From positions 1 to 51,577 of the forward strand of contig CAZGUH010000028.1 in assembly GCA_964529005.1 (NCBI GenBank): 51,577 bases of DNA. The letters are read 5' to 3'. This DNA comes from CAZGUH01 sp964529005 (lineage in GTDB: Bacteria; Actinomycetota; Acidimicrobiia; Acidimicrobiales; Ilumatobacteraceae). The position numbers were made by a program, and so were the translations under genes. This document shows positions 23,766-31,556 of this stretch, piece by piece (position 1 is the stretch's first letter; every line of letters begins with the position of its first letter). The notes below the pieces were generated by a model, which was given only the letters and a program-made list of their open reading frames with translations, was not told the DNA's origin and did no database searches.

Positions 23766-26231
23766 ATGAAGTTCGTTCCCGGCCTGCGGGTACTCGAGGT
23801 GGCGGAAATGGTCTCCGGACCATTCGCCGGGCAGTTGCTCAACCAACTCGGCGCCGACGTGTGCAAGGTCGAACGGCCCGGTGTCGGGGACCCGACACGG
23901 CGCATCGGCCCCTTCTTCGGCGACGTTCCGGACGCGGAAGGGAGCGGCTTCTTCGCCTATCTCAACAGAGGCAAGTCCTCGATCTCCTTCGATTGGGATG
24001 GCCCCGCCGGCAGGCGAGCGCTCGAGCGGCTGCTCGACTCGACCGACGTCCTGCTGGTCGACGAGAGCTTCGACGCGACGTATGAACACCTGGTTGCGAT
24101 ATCGGTTGCCCATCCGCATCTGATCGTCGTGTCGATCACGCCGTTCGGTCGCACCGGTCCGCGCGCGCATTGGCGTGGCACCCATGCGACGACGTGCGCG
24201 TACTCCGGTTTGACGCTTCAGACCGGCGAGGCAGGACGCGAGCCCGTGACCCCGCCATTCTTCCTCGGCGACTACCAAGCCGGCCTCTACGGCGCGATCG
24301 CCGCGATGCTCGCGCTGTACGCACGCGATGAGCTTGGCACGGGCGGCCAAGTAGCCGACGTCTCTGCAGTCGATGCGCTCTCGGCCTCCCACACCGGATT
24401 GTCGGCAGCGGCATACGTGTTCAGCCAACGAAGTCCCCAGCGGGGGGGCAGGCGAATGCCCGGAGCGATGTATCCATACACCATTCTTCGGTGCAGAGAC
24501 GGTTACGTTCGGCTGGCGTCGCTGACCGGCAAGGAGTGGCGGACTCTGCTCGACCTGATGGGTAACCCGGCGTGGGCGCAGGATCCCAGGTTCAGGGATC
24601 GACACGAGAATCAGCGCATCCATGCCGACGAGCTCGATTCGCTCATCGAGGCCTGGCTGGAGCAATACACCAAGGACGAGCTCTTCGCGATGTTCGTCGA
24701 CCGCGGCTTGCCACATGCGCCAGTGCGGACGCCCGGCGAGCTGCTGCGTGAACCACAGCTGCTGGCTCGCCGGTTCTTCTGCACGGTTCGCCTTGGATCC
24801 GGTGCCTCGGTGACGGTTCCTGGAGTGCCCTTTCGGATCGCTGGGTCCGAGCCGGATGCCGACTCTCCGGTGGCTCGAGCACCTCGCCTCGGGCAACACA
24901 CCGCAGCGGTGCTCGGCGCGGCGAGCGCCGCTGTGCACGACCAGCGACGTCGGCCTTCGGTCAAGATGGGCACGGGCACGACCCGAATGCGCCCGGCCGG
25001 CGTTCCGGTCGGCCGATCTGCCGAAGGCCTTCTCGCCGGAATCGTCGTGCTGGACTTGGGCCAGGTCTGGGCTGGGTCGGTGTGTGGCCAGGTGCTGGGC
25101 GACTTCGGGGCGCAGGTCATCAAAGTTGAGTCCTCCACGCGCCTCGACTCGGCACGCCAGGGTCGCCCGATCATCGGCGACGTGCCCGATCCGAACCAGA
25201 GCCCGATGTTCCACAACGTCGCGAGGAACAAGAAGAGCCTGGTCGTGGATCTCAAGCGCCCGGAAGGCCGGGAGATCCTGCTGCAGCTCGTCGCCAAGGC
25301 CGACGTGCTGAGCGAGAACATGCGGGCCGGAACGTTGGATCGACTGGGGTTGGGATACAGCGCGCTCCGCGACGTCAACCCACAGATCGTCGTCGTGTCC
25401 CAATCGGTGACGGGGTTGACCGGTCCCATGACGGCGATCCGTGGGTACGGAACAACCATCTCGAGTGTGACCGGGCTCGACGCGCTCGTGGGTTACGAAG
25501 ACGAACCCCCTCTCGGTCTGACACATCCGTATGCCGATCCGAACGTCGGGCTCCATGCAGCGCTGTTGGCCGTCGCCGCGCTGAACAGCCGACGGATCAC
25601 CGGCGTGGGCTGCCACATCGACCTGTCGATGTGGGAGGCGATGGTCACCGCGCTCGCCCTCCCGGTGATCGACGCCGCCATGAACGGCCGCAGCGCGCGA
25701 CCGGTAGGGAACCTCACGGTGCCGGGTGCGCCGGCTGGCGTCTTCCCGTGTGCCGGTGAGGACGAGTGGATCACGATCGAGGTCCACACCGACGAGGAGT
25801 GGGCAGCACTACGGCATGCGATGAACAACCCCGGGTGGGCGTCGGATCATCGCTTCTCCGACGTGACGAGCCGTCTCGCGCAGCGACGGGAGCTCGACGA
25901 ACGACTGCGATCGTGGACCACGCTCCACGATCGTGAGACCCTCGCAACCACGCTCCAAGAGGTAGGCGTTCCGGCGGCGCCGTGCCTGTCGATCGGAGAT
26001 CGCATCTTCGACGACCACCTCCTCAGCCGCGAGAACTTCGTCTGGGTCGAGCACCCGGTCCTTGGGCATGCGCCGATCTTCGGACAGCCCGCCCGCCTCA
26101 GCAGCACACCCGCCAGCGTGCGAACGCCCGCTCCCCTCCTCGGCGAACACAGCCGCGAGGTGCTGCACGATCTGCTCGGGCTCGACGACAGCGTGATCGA
26201 TGCGCTCGAACGCTCCGGCGTCCTTCGCTAG
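23766..26231 (+). CDS. Tandem-fused family III CoA-transferase (two CaiB/Frc domains)
   Basis: An 821-residue protein made of two complete CaiB/BaiF-type domains, about 1-400 and 420-821; single members have about 400. The catalytic aspartate of the formyl-CoA transferase family is Asp169 in G-D-Y-Q-A-G of the first half and, by the same pattern, Asp591 in A-D-P-N-V-G of the second. Each half has the N-terminal nucleotide-like fold (L-R-V-L-E-V-A, then I-V-V-L-D-L-G) and E-x-x-R/L-G-x-x-T at its end. Enzymes of this type move CoA between carboxylic acids and normally work as interlocked dimers; the fusion would give a pseudo-dimer. Last gene of the plus-strand operon, converging with another CoA-transferase 13 bp away. 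Confidence 0.92.
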   Translation: MKFVPGLRVLEVAEMVSGPFAGQLLNQLGADVCKVERPGVGDPTRRIGPFFGDVPDAEGSGFFAYLNRGKSSISFDWDGPAGRRALERLLDSTDVLLVDESFDATYEHLVAISVAHPHLIVVSITPFGRTGPRAHWRGTHATTCAYSGLTLQTGEAGREPVTPPFFLGDYQAGLYGAIAAMLALYARDELGTGGQVADVSAVDALSASHTGLSAAAYVFSQRSPQRGGRRMPGAMYPYTILRCRDGYVRLASLTGKEWRTLLDLMGNPAWAQDPRFRDRHENQRIHADELDSLIEAWLEQYTKDELFAMFVDRGLPHAPVRTPGELLREPQLLARRFFCTVRLGSGASVTVPGVPFRIAGSEPDADSPVARAPRLGQHTAAVLGAASAAVHDQRRRPSVKMGTGTTRMRPAGVPVGRSAEGLLAGIVVLDLGQVWAGSVCGQVLGDFGAQVIKVESSTRLDSARQGRPIIGDVPDPNQSPMFHNVARNKKSLVVDLKRPEGREILLQLVAKADVLSENMRAGTLDRLGLGYSALRDVNPQIVVVSQSVTGLTGPMTAIRGYGTTISSVTGLDALVGYEDEPPLGLTHPYADPNVGLHAALLAVAALNSRRITGVGCHIDLSMWEAMVTALALPVIDAAMNGRSARPVGNLTVPGAPAGVFPCAGEDEWITIEVHTDEEWAALRHAMNNPGWASDHRFSDVTSRLAQRRELDERLRSWTTLHDRETLATTLQEVGVPAAPCLSIGDRIFDDHLLSRENFVWVEHPVLGHAPIFGQPARLSSTPASVRTPAPLLGEHSREVLHDLLGLDDSVIDALERSGVLR

Positions 26232-26244
26232 CGCGCGCCAGCGG

Positions 26245-27501
26245 CTAGTACAGGACCTGTTGCTGGCGGAGCGCCTCGACCTCTGCAAGCGTCATGCCGA
26301 GCCAGTCACGGCACACCTCCGCCGTGTGCTCTCCGAGGCGTGGCCCGGGAGCACGGAGGTCGGCCGGCGCGCTCGACAGTTTGAACGTTTCGCCGGTGTG
26401 CGCGAGACGCCCCGCCGCAGGATGGTCCAGATACACCCAGTGCTTCCTTGCTGCGAGATGAGGGTCGTTGTCGAGCAGATCCTCACCGGTCTGCACGATC
26501 CCAGCTGCCACACCAACCGCTTGGAGAGTCTTCATGACGACTTCGGCGGCTCGTGAAGCGGTCCAGTCGTTCACGATGCGATCGATCTCGGCTTCGTGCG
26601 CCCGGCGACCTGCGAACGTCGCCAACCTCGGATCGTCCGCGAGATCCGTTCGTCCGATCACAGTGCACAAACGTCGCCAATCGTCGTCGGCGCCCACCGA
26701 GATCACGCACCAGCGGTCGTCGCCAGCGCAGCGATAGGCGCCGTGGGGGCATGCGCGCTCGTGTGTGTTGCCGCGACGTTGCTGATCGCGCCCGTTGACC
26801 GAACGGTCCATGAGAGCAACCCCCACGAGCTGCACCGTCGACTCCATCTGGGCGATCTCGATTTGCTGGCCCTCGCCGGTTCTACGTCGATGGCGCAGCG
26901 CGGCCAACACGGCAATGGTCGCGTGACACGGATTGCTCGTCATGTCGGGATAGTTGGTGCCCAGGCCGAGAGGCGGGTCTTCTGGCAGACCGGTGAGATG
27001 ATCGAGTCCACACATCGCCGCCAGCGACGCGCCGAGACCGACGTATTCCCGAAGGGGACCGGCATTGCCGATCATCGGCATCCGAACGACGATGATGTCG
27101 GGCTTGACCTTCACGAGATCGCCGTAGGTGAGCTGCCATTCCTCCATGACGCGGGGGGCGAAGTTGTCGATCACGACATCGCTGGCAGCGACGAGTCGCC
27201 GGGCGATCGCACGCCCTTGCGGGTGGCCCAGGTTGAGCTCCATGCTCAGCTTGTTCGCGTTGAAGTTGCTGAACGGACTCGAGAGGTTGGGGTCGGTGAC
27301 CTCGGTCGCGGCGGGGAGGCTGTATCCGGGGGTGCCACCAGCGAAAGGAGGAACCCATCGAACGGCGTCGAGCCGCGCACGAGATTCGATCTTGACGACC
27401 TGGGCCCCATAGAGCGCGAAGAAGCGCGTGGTGAGTGGACCGGCCCCATACCAACTGAAGTCGAGAATGCGGATTCCGCTGAACGGTTGGAGTGCCGGCA
27501 C
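26245..27501 (-). CDS. Family III CoA-transferase (CaiB/BaiF type)
   Basis: A 418-residue single-domain CoA-transferase. N-terminal G-I-R-I-L-D-F-S-W-Y-G-A-G-P, Y-G-A-Q-V-V-K-I-E-S, and the probable catalytic Asp186 in N-Y-P-D-M-T-S-N. It transfers CoA to an unknown acid. The start is GTG at 27499-27501, directly abutting the TGA of the upstream CoA-transferase gene. Adjacent single-domain family III genes often encode heteromeric enzymes. Confidence 0.9.
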   Translation of the reverse strand: MPALQPFSGIRILDFSWYGAGPLTTRFFALYGAQVVKIESRARLDAVRWVPPFAGGTPGYSLPAATEVTDPNLSSPFSNFNANKLSMELNLGHPQGRAIARRLVAASDVVIDNFAPRVMEEWQLTYGDLVKVKPDIIVVRMPMIGNAGPLREYVGLGASLAAMCGLDHLTGLPEDPPLGLGTNYPDMTSNPCHATIAVLAALRHRRRTGEGQQIEIAQMESTVQLVGVALMDRSVNGRDQQRRGNTHERACPHGAYRCAGDDRWCVISVGADDDWRRLCTVIGRTDLADDPRLATFAGRRAHEAEIDRIVNDWTASRAAEVVMKTLQAVGVAAGIVQTGEDLLDNDPHLAARKHWVYLDHPAAGRLAHTGETFKLSSAPADLRAPGPRLGEHTAEVCRDWLGMTLAEVEALRQQQVLY

Positions 27502-28677
27502 TCAGATCACCCCGTCGGCTCTGTAAGCGTCCAGGTCCGATGACGAGAGCCCGAGTTCGCGAAGAATCTGGTCGGTGTGCTCACCGATCGTCGGTGCAGG
27601 ACGGGCGAGCGACCACTGCGTCTCGCTGAATCGATACGGCGCTCCGGGATACCGATGTTTCGCGCCCAGTTCCGGATGATCGAGCTCGACGAAGAACCCC
27701 CTCGCGGCGAGTTGCGGACTGCGATAGACGTCGTCGGGAGAGTTGACCGGCATCGCGCCGACGTGGCGACCCTGCAGCGCATCGACGACCTGCTGTCGTG
27801 TGTGTTGGAGAAACCAGGTAATCAGAACAGCATCGGTTTCGTCAGCGTTGCCGCGACGTGAATCGTCGCGGTCCAGTTCGAGCCCCCATCCACCCTCTTG
27901 GATCCAGTCCACCAGTCTCTCCCAGCCGTTGAACCCGGCCGTGAGGAACACCCAGCCGTCGCTGCACTGGTACGTGCCGTAGCCCGGAATCCGGTGGTCG
28001 ATGCCCGTCCTCGTACGCACGTGATGCTCGAGATCCCAATAGTTGATGGCGAACTCGGTCGAAAGCGTGATCGCTTCCTGCATGGACACGTCGACCTGTT
28101 GCCCTTCGCCGCATCCATCTCGGTGGTGTACGGCGATCAAGGTTCCGACGGCGGCGTGCAACCCCGCTTGGAAGTACCCTTGGTCCTCACCGGCTTGCAT
28201 CGGTGGCTCGCCGGGGATGCCCGTGAGGAACATCTGGCCACCCATTGCACAACCGACGATGTTCGACGCCTGGTAACCGCGATGCGGGCCGGTCTGACCG
28301 AACGGAGTGATCGAGGTCATGATCAAGCTCGGGTGATCTCGGCAGAGCCGGGCATAGCCGATCCCGAGCTCGTCCAGATGTCCGGGTGGAAAGGTCTCGA
28401 GGACGATGTCCGCGGTCTTCGCCAGCTCCATGAAGATGCGCCGACCCGCAGCTGCCTCGATGTTCAAGGTGATGCTCTTCTTGTTGGTGTTGAAGAACCA
28501 CCAGTGCAGTGAGCGCTCGGGGTGGGGTTCGTCGCCGGCGAATGGCCCGAAGCAACGCATCGGATCGCCGCCAGGCGGTTCGACCTTGATGACCTCCGCG
28601 CCCAGGTCGGCGAGCAGCTTGCCGCAGTAGACGCCGATTTCGCCGGTGAGATCGAGCACGCGCAGGTCGTCGAACAC
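27502..28677 (-). CDS. Family III CoA-transferase-like protein with atypical active site
   Basis: A 391-residue CaiB-type protein (L-R-V-L-D-L-T-G-E-I-G-V-Y-C-G-K, L-G-A-E-V-I-K-V-E-P-P-G-G). Where the other CoA-transferases of this window have the catalytic Asp four residues before the G-L-H-A segment, this one reads G-Y-F-Q-A-G-L-H-A, with Tyr168. It may rely on another residue or be the non-catalytic partner of the adjoining CoA-transferase. GTG 28677 is preceded by GGAAGGGGG at good distance; the frame is open upstream but those codons cover the SDR gene. Confidence 0.85.
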   Translation of the reverse strand: MFDDLRVLDLTGEIGVYCGKLLADLGAEVIKVEPPGGDPMRCFGPFAGDEPHPERSLHWWFFNTNKKSITLNIEAAAGRRIFMELAKTADIVLETFPPGHLDELGIGYARLCRDHPSLIMTSITPFGQTGPHRGYQASNIVGCAMGGQMFLTGIPGEPPMQAGEDQGYFQAGLHAAVGTLIAVHHRDGCGEGQQVDVSMQEAITLSTEFAINYWDLEHHVRTRTGIDHRIPGYGTYQCSDGWVFLTAGFNGWERLVDWIQEGGWGLELDRDDSRRGNADETDAVLITWFLQHTRQQVVDALQGRHVGAMPVNSPDDVYRSPQLAARGFFVELDHPELGAKHRYPGAPYRFSETQWSLARPAPTIGEHTDQILRELGLSSSDLDAYRADGVI

Positions 28678-28702
28678 CGTTTCCCCCTTCCAGCACGTCC
28701 GG

Positions 28703-29455
28703 TCAGTCGACCATCGTGTAGCCGCCGCTGACGCTGAGAATCTGGCCGGTGATCCAGCTGGATTCGTCGGACGCGAAGAACAGGATCGCGTTTGCCTGGT
28801 CCTGCGGTTCTCCGAGCCGGCCCACCGGGTAGGGGCGACTGAGCTTCTCTTCGCTGTAGCGTTCACGCAGCGCCTTGTTCTGTTCCGTCTTGGTATGGCC
28901 GGGGGACACGCAGTTCACCGTGATGCCCGATCTGCCGACCTCCAGAGCCAACGACTTGCTGAAGGCGGCCACCGCGGCCTTCGCCGCTGCGTAGGGACCC
29001 ATGCGTGCCTCGCCGGTTCTCGCGGCATCGGACAAGACGTTGACGATCCTGCCGTAGCCGCGCGCGGTCATCTCACCGAGGACCGCCCGCGAGCAGTTGA
29101 GGGTTCCAAAGAAGCAGACGTCCATGCTGTTGGCCCACAGGTTCGGATCGACCTCGAGGAAGTTCCCGATCCCTCCCCAAGCTCCGGCGTCGTTCACCAG
29201 GATGTCGACAGTGCCGAATCGTTCGATCACGTCGCGCACCGCCTCGTCGACGGCTGTCCGATCTGTGACATCCACCGCCGCCGCCAAGGCCCGGCCGCCC
29301 GACGCCGCGATCCCGTCTGCAGCCTGCTGGGCTCCATCTCGGTTGAGGTCGAAGATCGCAACCGCCGCGCCTTCGCGCGCGAACGTCTCGGCCGTGCAGC
29401 GACCTATACCGCCCGCGGCTCCGGTGACGACAGCCACGCGTCCGTCGAGTCTCAT
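28703..29455 (-). CDS. SDR-family oxidoreductase (FabG-like)
   Basis: A 250-residue classical SDR: T-G-A-A-G-G-I-G at 11-18, N-D-A-G at 88-91, catalytic Ser142, Tyr155 and Lys159 (Y-A-A-A-K), then P-G-H-T-K-T. Asp36 after the second strand (I-F-D-L-N) suggests NAD(H). It likely oxidises a 3-hydroxyacyl-CoA or alicyclic alcohol made by the hydratases of the same operon. ATG 29455 follows AAGGAGAA. It lies between the hydratase gene (59 bp) and the CoA-transferase gene (25 bp). Confidence 0.91.
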   Translation of the reverse strand: MRLDGRVAVVTGAAGGIGRCTAETFAREGAAVAIFDLNRDGAQQAADGIAASGGRALAAAVDVTDRTAVDEAVRDVIERFGTVDILVNDAGAWGGIGNFLEVDPNLWANSMDVCFFGTLNCSRAVLGEMTARGYGRIVNVLSDAARTGEARMGPYAAAKAAVAAFSKSLALEVGRSGITVNCVSPGHTKTEQNKALRERYSEEKLSRPYPVGRLGEPQDQANAILFFASDESSWITGQILSVSGGYTMVD

Positions 29456-29514
29456 CGGGTTCTCCTTCTGGTCATGGTGAACAAGGCCACCGGCCACCTG
29501 TGCTGGCCGAGTAG

Positions 29515-30333
29515 TCAGGACTCGGGGGTGCTCCGCCCGGCGAAGTCGTTGATTCCGTGCATCGGGGAATGAGCGGCGAAACACAAGCGGGAATATGCGA
29601 GCGCGTGCGCGACGTCCGTGTCGACGCTCGCATTGATCGCCGCTTTGGCCAACCGGACGCCGATCGGATCCATCCGAGCAATCTTCCTCGCCAGGTTCAT
29701 CGTGTGCTCCATGAGCTCACCGGGCGGCACGACTTGGTTGGCGAAGCCGATGCGCCACGCTTCGCGTCCGTCGATGACGTCGCCCGTCAACATCAACTCC
29801 TTCGCCTTGGCGACGCCGACGATCCGCGGTAGCCACGCCGTGCCGAGCGGAGCGCTGATGCCAAGGTTCTTGATGTGAAGATCGCTGATTGCGGCCGTCT
29901 CCGACACGATGCGCAGGTCGCACGCCTCGGCCAGTTCGATGCCACCGGCGGTGCAGATGCCGTCGATGGCGGCGATCGTGGGCTTCGACAAGCTGGCGAG
30001 GCCTTTTGCTCCGGTGAGTCTGGCGAGCGCCTCGACCTCGTCGACGAGAGTTGGCCCCTTCAATCCGAGGTCCTCGAGACCCTCGTCGGCGATCTCCTTG
30101 AGGTCACCGCCGGCGCTGAAGCACGGCCGACCGTCCGCCCTTGGAGCACCGGTGATGACGAGCACCCGCGTCTCGTCGTCGCGCTCGACGTCCTCGAGTG
30201 CCTCGCCGAGCTCACGAAATAGTGCCCGCGACAGCGCGTTGAGTGCCTTCGGACGGTTGAACGTGACGACGGCCACGCCGTCGGTCTTCTCGTACATGAG
30301 ATTGGCGAAGGGGTGTGCCGGGCGATCGGACAT
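29515..30333 (-). CDS. Enoyl-CoA hydratase/isomerase family protein
   Basis: A 272-residue crotonase-fold protein. F-S-A-G-G-D-L-K-E and T-A-G-G-I-E-L-A-E-A-C-D supply the oxyanion hole and keep the first catalytic Glu (G-I-E-L). The second site reads I-K-N-L-G-I-S where P-E is expected, so it has only one of the two classical glutamates, as in several isomerases and decarboxylases. Second gene of the minus-strand operon, 50 bp after the first hydratase-like gene. Confidence 0.88.
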   Translation of the reverse strand: MSDRPAHPFANLMYEKTDGVAVVTFNRPKALNALSRALFRELGEALEDVERDDETRVLVITGAPRADGRPCFSAGGDLKEIADEGLEDLGLKGPTLVDEVEALARLTGAKGLASLSKPTIAAIDGICTAGGIELAEACDLRIVSETAAISDLHIKNLGISAPLGTAWLPRIVGVAKAKELMLTGDVIDGREAWRIGFANQVVPPGELMEHTMNLARKIARMDPIGVRLAKAAINASVDTDVAHALAYSRLCFAAHSPMHGINDFAGRSTPES

Positions 30334-30383
30334 AGCGCGAGTCCTTCCTCGTGTCGAGCCGTTGGAGTGACGTCTACGGCGGT

Positions 30384-31238
30384 CTAGGACGACGACTCCG
30401 GGTCCTGGACGAGCCGCTTCATCGAACCGGACTCGCGCGCGGCCTTCGCGGTCTCCAACATCTGACGACCGCTTCGCGTGCGGTGCCAGAGCTGATGACT
30501 TGTGAAGTGGTAGTCGAAGTGGTCGCGCTGACCCATGAGGTCGAGCATCCGGTTCATCGACCGCTTCGTGAGCATCGTGGTGAACGGCGCCTGCTTGGCG
30601 ATGCGCTCAGCGAGCGCCATCACCTCGTCGTCGAGATGGTCCCGTGGCACGACCTTGTTGACGAACCCCAAGCGCCATGCCTCCTGTGCATCGAGCGGCT
30701 CGCTGGTCCACAGCAGCTCCTTCGCCTTGCGGATTCCGAGGTCCCACGGGCTGGTCAAGATCTCGCTGTTCGCAATGCGGAAGCTCGCATCATCGGATGC
30801 GACGATGAGGTCACACATCGCCGCGTTCATCACAGCACCGATGATGCAACGACCATGCACCTGCGCAATCGTCGGCTTGCTCACGTCGCGCATCGCGAGC
30901 GCCTGACGAAAGAAGATCTGCTGTTCGCCGAACCAGAGCTTCTGGTCCCATTCCGGGTCGTCGGGATCCCAGAGGCTCATGTCCGACGCCCGCATGTTCG
31001 GACGACGGGCGCCCCGAGCCTTCGGCCCCGGATCGTGCCCGGCGCTGAAGTCTTTACCCGCTCCGGCGAGCACGATGACCCTCACCCGCTCATCCTGGTC
31101 AGCGCTCTCGAATGCCTCCTGAATTTCGTCGAGCATGAGGAAATCCATGGCGTTGCGCGCCTCGGGTCGATTCATGGTGACCTTGGCGACGCTGCCGACC
31201 GTCGCATACGTGATCCGCTCCCATTGCCGCTCAGACAT
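30384..31238 (-). CDS. Enoyl-CoA hydratase/isomerase family protein
   Basis: A 284-residue crotonase-fold protein with F-S-A-G-H-D-P and C-I-I-G-A-V-M-N-A-A-M-C-D. Neither classical catalytic Glu is at its usual place, and there is an insert after the first motif (residues about 70-105, rich in Arg, Pro and Trp). Function beyond acyl-CoA chemistry cannot be given. ATG 31238 follows AAAGGAG. First gene of the operon that continues with the hydratase-like gene, the SDR and the two CoA-transferases down to 26245. Confidence 0.87.
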   Translation of the reverse strand: MSERQWERITYATVGSVAKVTMNRPEARNAMDFLMLDEIQEAFESADQDERVRVIVLAGAGKDFSAGHDPGPKARGARRPNMRASDMSLWDPDDPEWDQKLWFGEQQIFFRQALAMRDVSKPTIAQVHGRCIIGAVMNAAMCDLIVASDDASFRIANSEILTSPWDLGIRKAKELLWTSEPLDAQEAWRLGFVNKVVPRDHLDDEVMALAERIAKQAPFTTMLTKRSMNRMLDLMGQRDHFDYHFTSHQLWHRTRSGRQMLETAKAARESGSMKRLVQDPESSS

Positions 31239-31385
31239 CAGATGTGCGCTCCTTTCGGGACACCGCCCCGGCGAAGCCCCTGTCGGCGACTGCCACCACG
31301 GCTGGTCGTCCTCGTTTCGCGGCTCGCAGACGTTGCCTGCCGAGACCCGCTATCGCTCCCAATCGTTCAAGACGGAACAATGACT

Positions 31386-31391
31386 ATCATA
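31386..31391 (-). promoter_or_regulatory. Possible -10 box of the minus-strand hydratase operon
   Basis: TATGAT on the minus strand in the 314-bp divergent space 31239-31552, followed by AGTCATTGTTCCG. The best -35 (TTGCAG) is 19 bp away, so the promoter is weak or needs help. A related run (GATAGTCTTTGTTCCG) lies in the short gap before the P450 gene and TAGGATTTGTTCCG before the amidohydrolase at 35061. Apart from this and the + strand promoter I see nothing else in the space. Confidence 0.3.
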
Positions 31392-31448
31392 TCTGAGGCG
31401 GTCCGCTGTGCTGCAACCCGCGAGATGCCACGATGGGTCAGCCGAGCT

Positions 31449-31481
31449 TTGAACAACGCGCAGACCGGAAGATATAGTCCG
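31449..31481 (+). promoter_or_regulatory. Promoter with CGGA-N8-TCCG operator (FAD hydroxylase operon)
   Basis: TTGAAC (31449-31454) and TATAGT (31473-31478) are 18 bp apart. The palindrome CGGAAGATATAGTCCG (31466-31481) covers the -10 box; it differs by one base from the GGAA-N6-TTCC core. Transcription would begin near 31485, which is exactly a GTG codon opening a short leader ORF. Confidence 0.55.
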
Positions 31482-31484
31482 ACT

Positions 31485-31556
31485 GTGTACACGACACGCT
31501 CGTTGCTGACAACGCTCGCCACAGACCCCGGTCCCAGGTCGGGTGGCCCGCGATGA
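31485..31556 (+). CDS. Possible leaderless 23-residue leader ORF coupled to the hydroxylase
   Basis: A GTG at 31485 lies 7 nt after a TATAGT -10 box, as in a leaderless mRNA, and opens a 23-codon frame whose TGA (31554-31556) overlaps the ATG of the FAD hydroxylase (ATGATG). The peptide is rich in Thr, Leu and Arg with no run of a single amino acid, so classical attenuation is not suggested; translational coupling is more likely because the hydroxylase start has no good ribosome binding site. Not supported by any family; it could be a chance frame. Confidence 0.33.
   Translation: MYTTRSLLTTLATDPGPRSGGPR

Noticed and set aside
23409..25787. A 792-codon open frame on the minus strand
   Set aside because: It lies wholly opposite the CoA-transferase and MaoC genes, has no recognisable motif and arises from GC-rich third positions.
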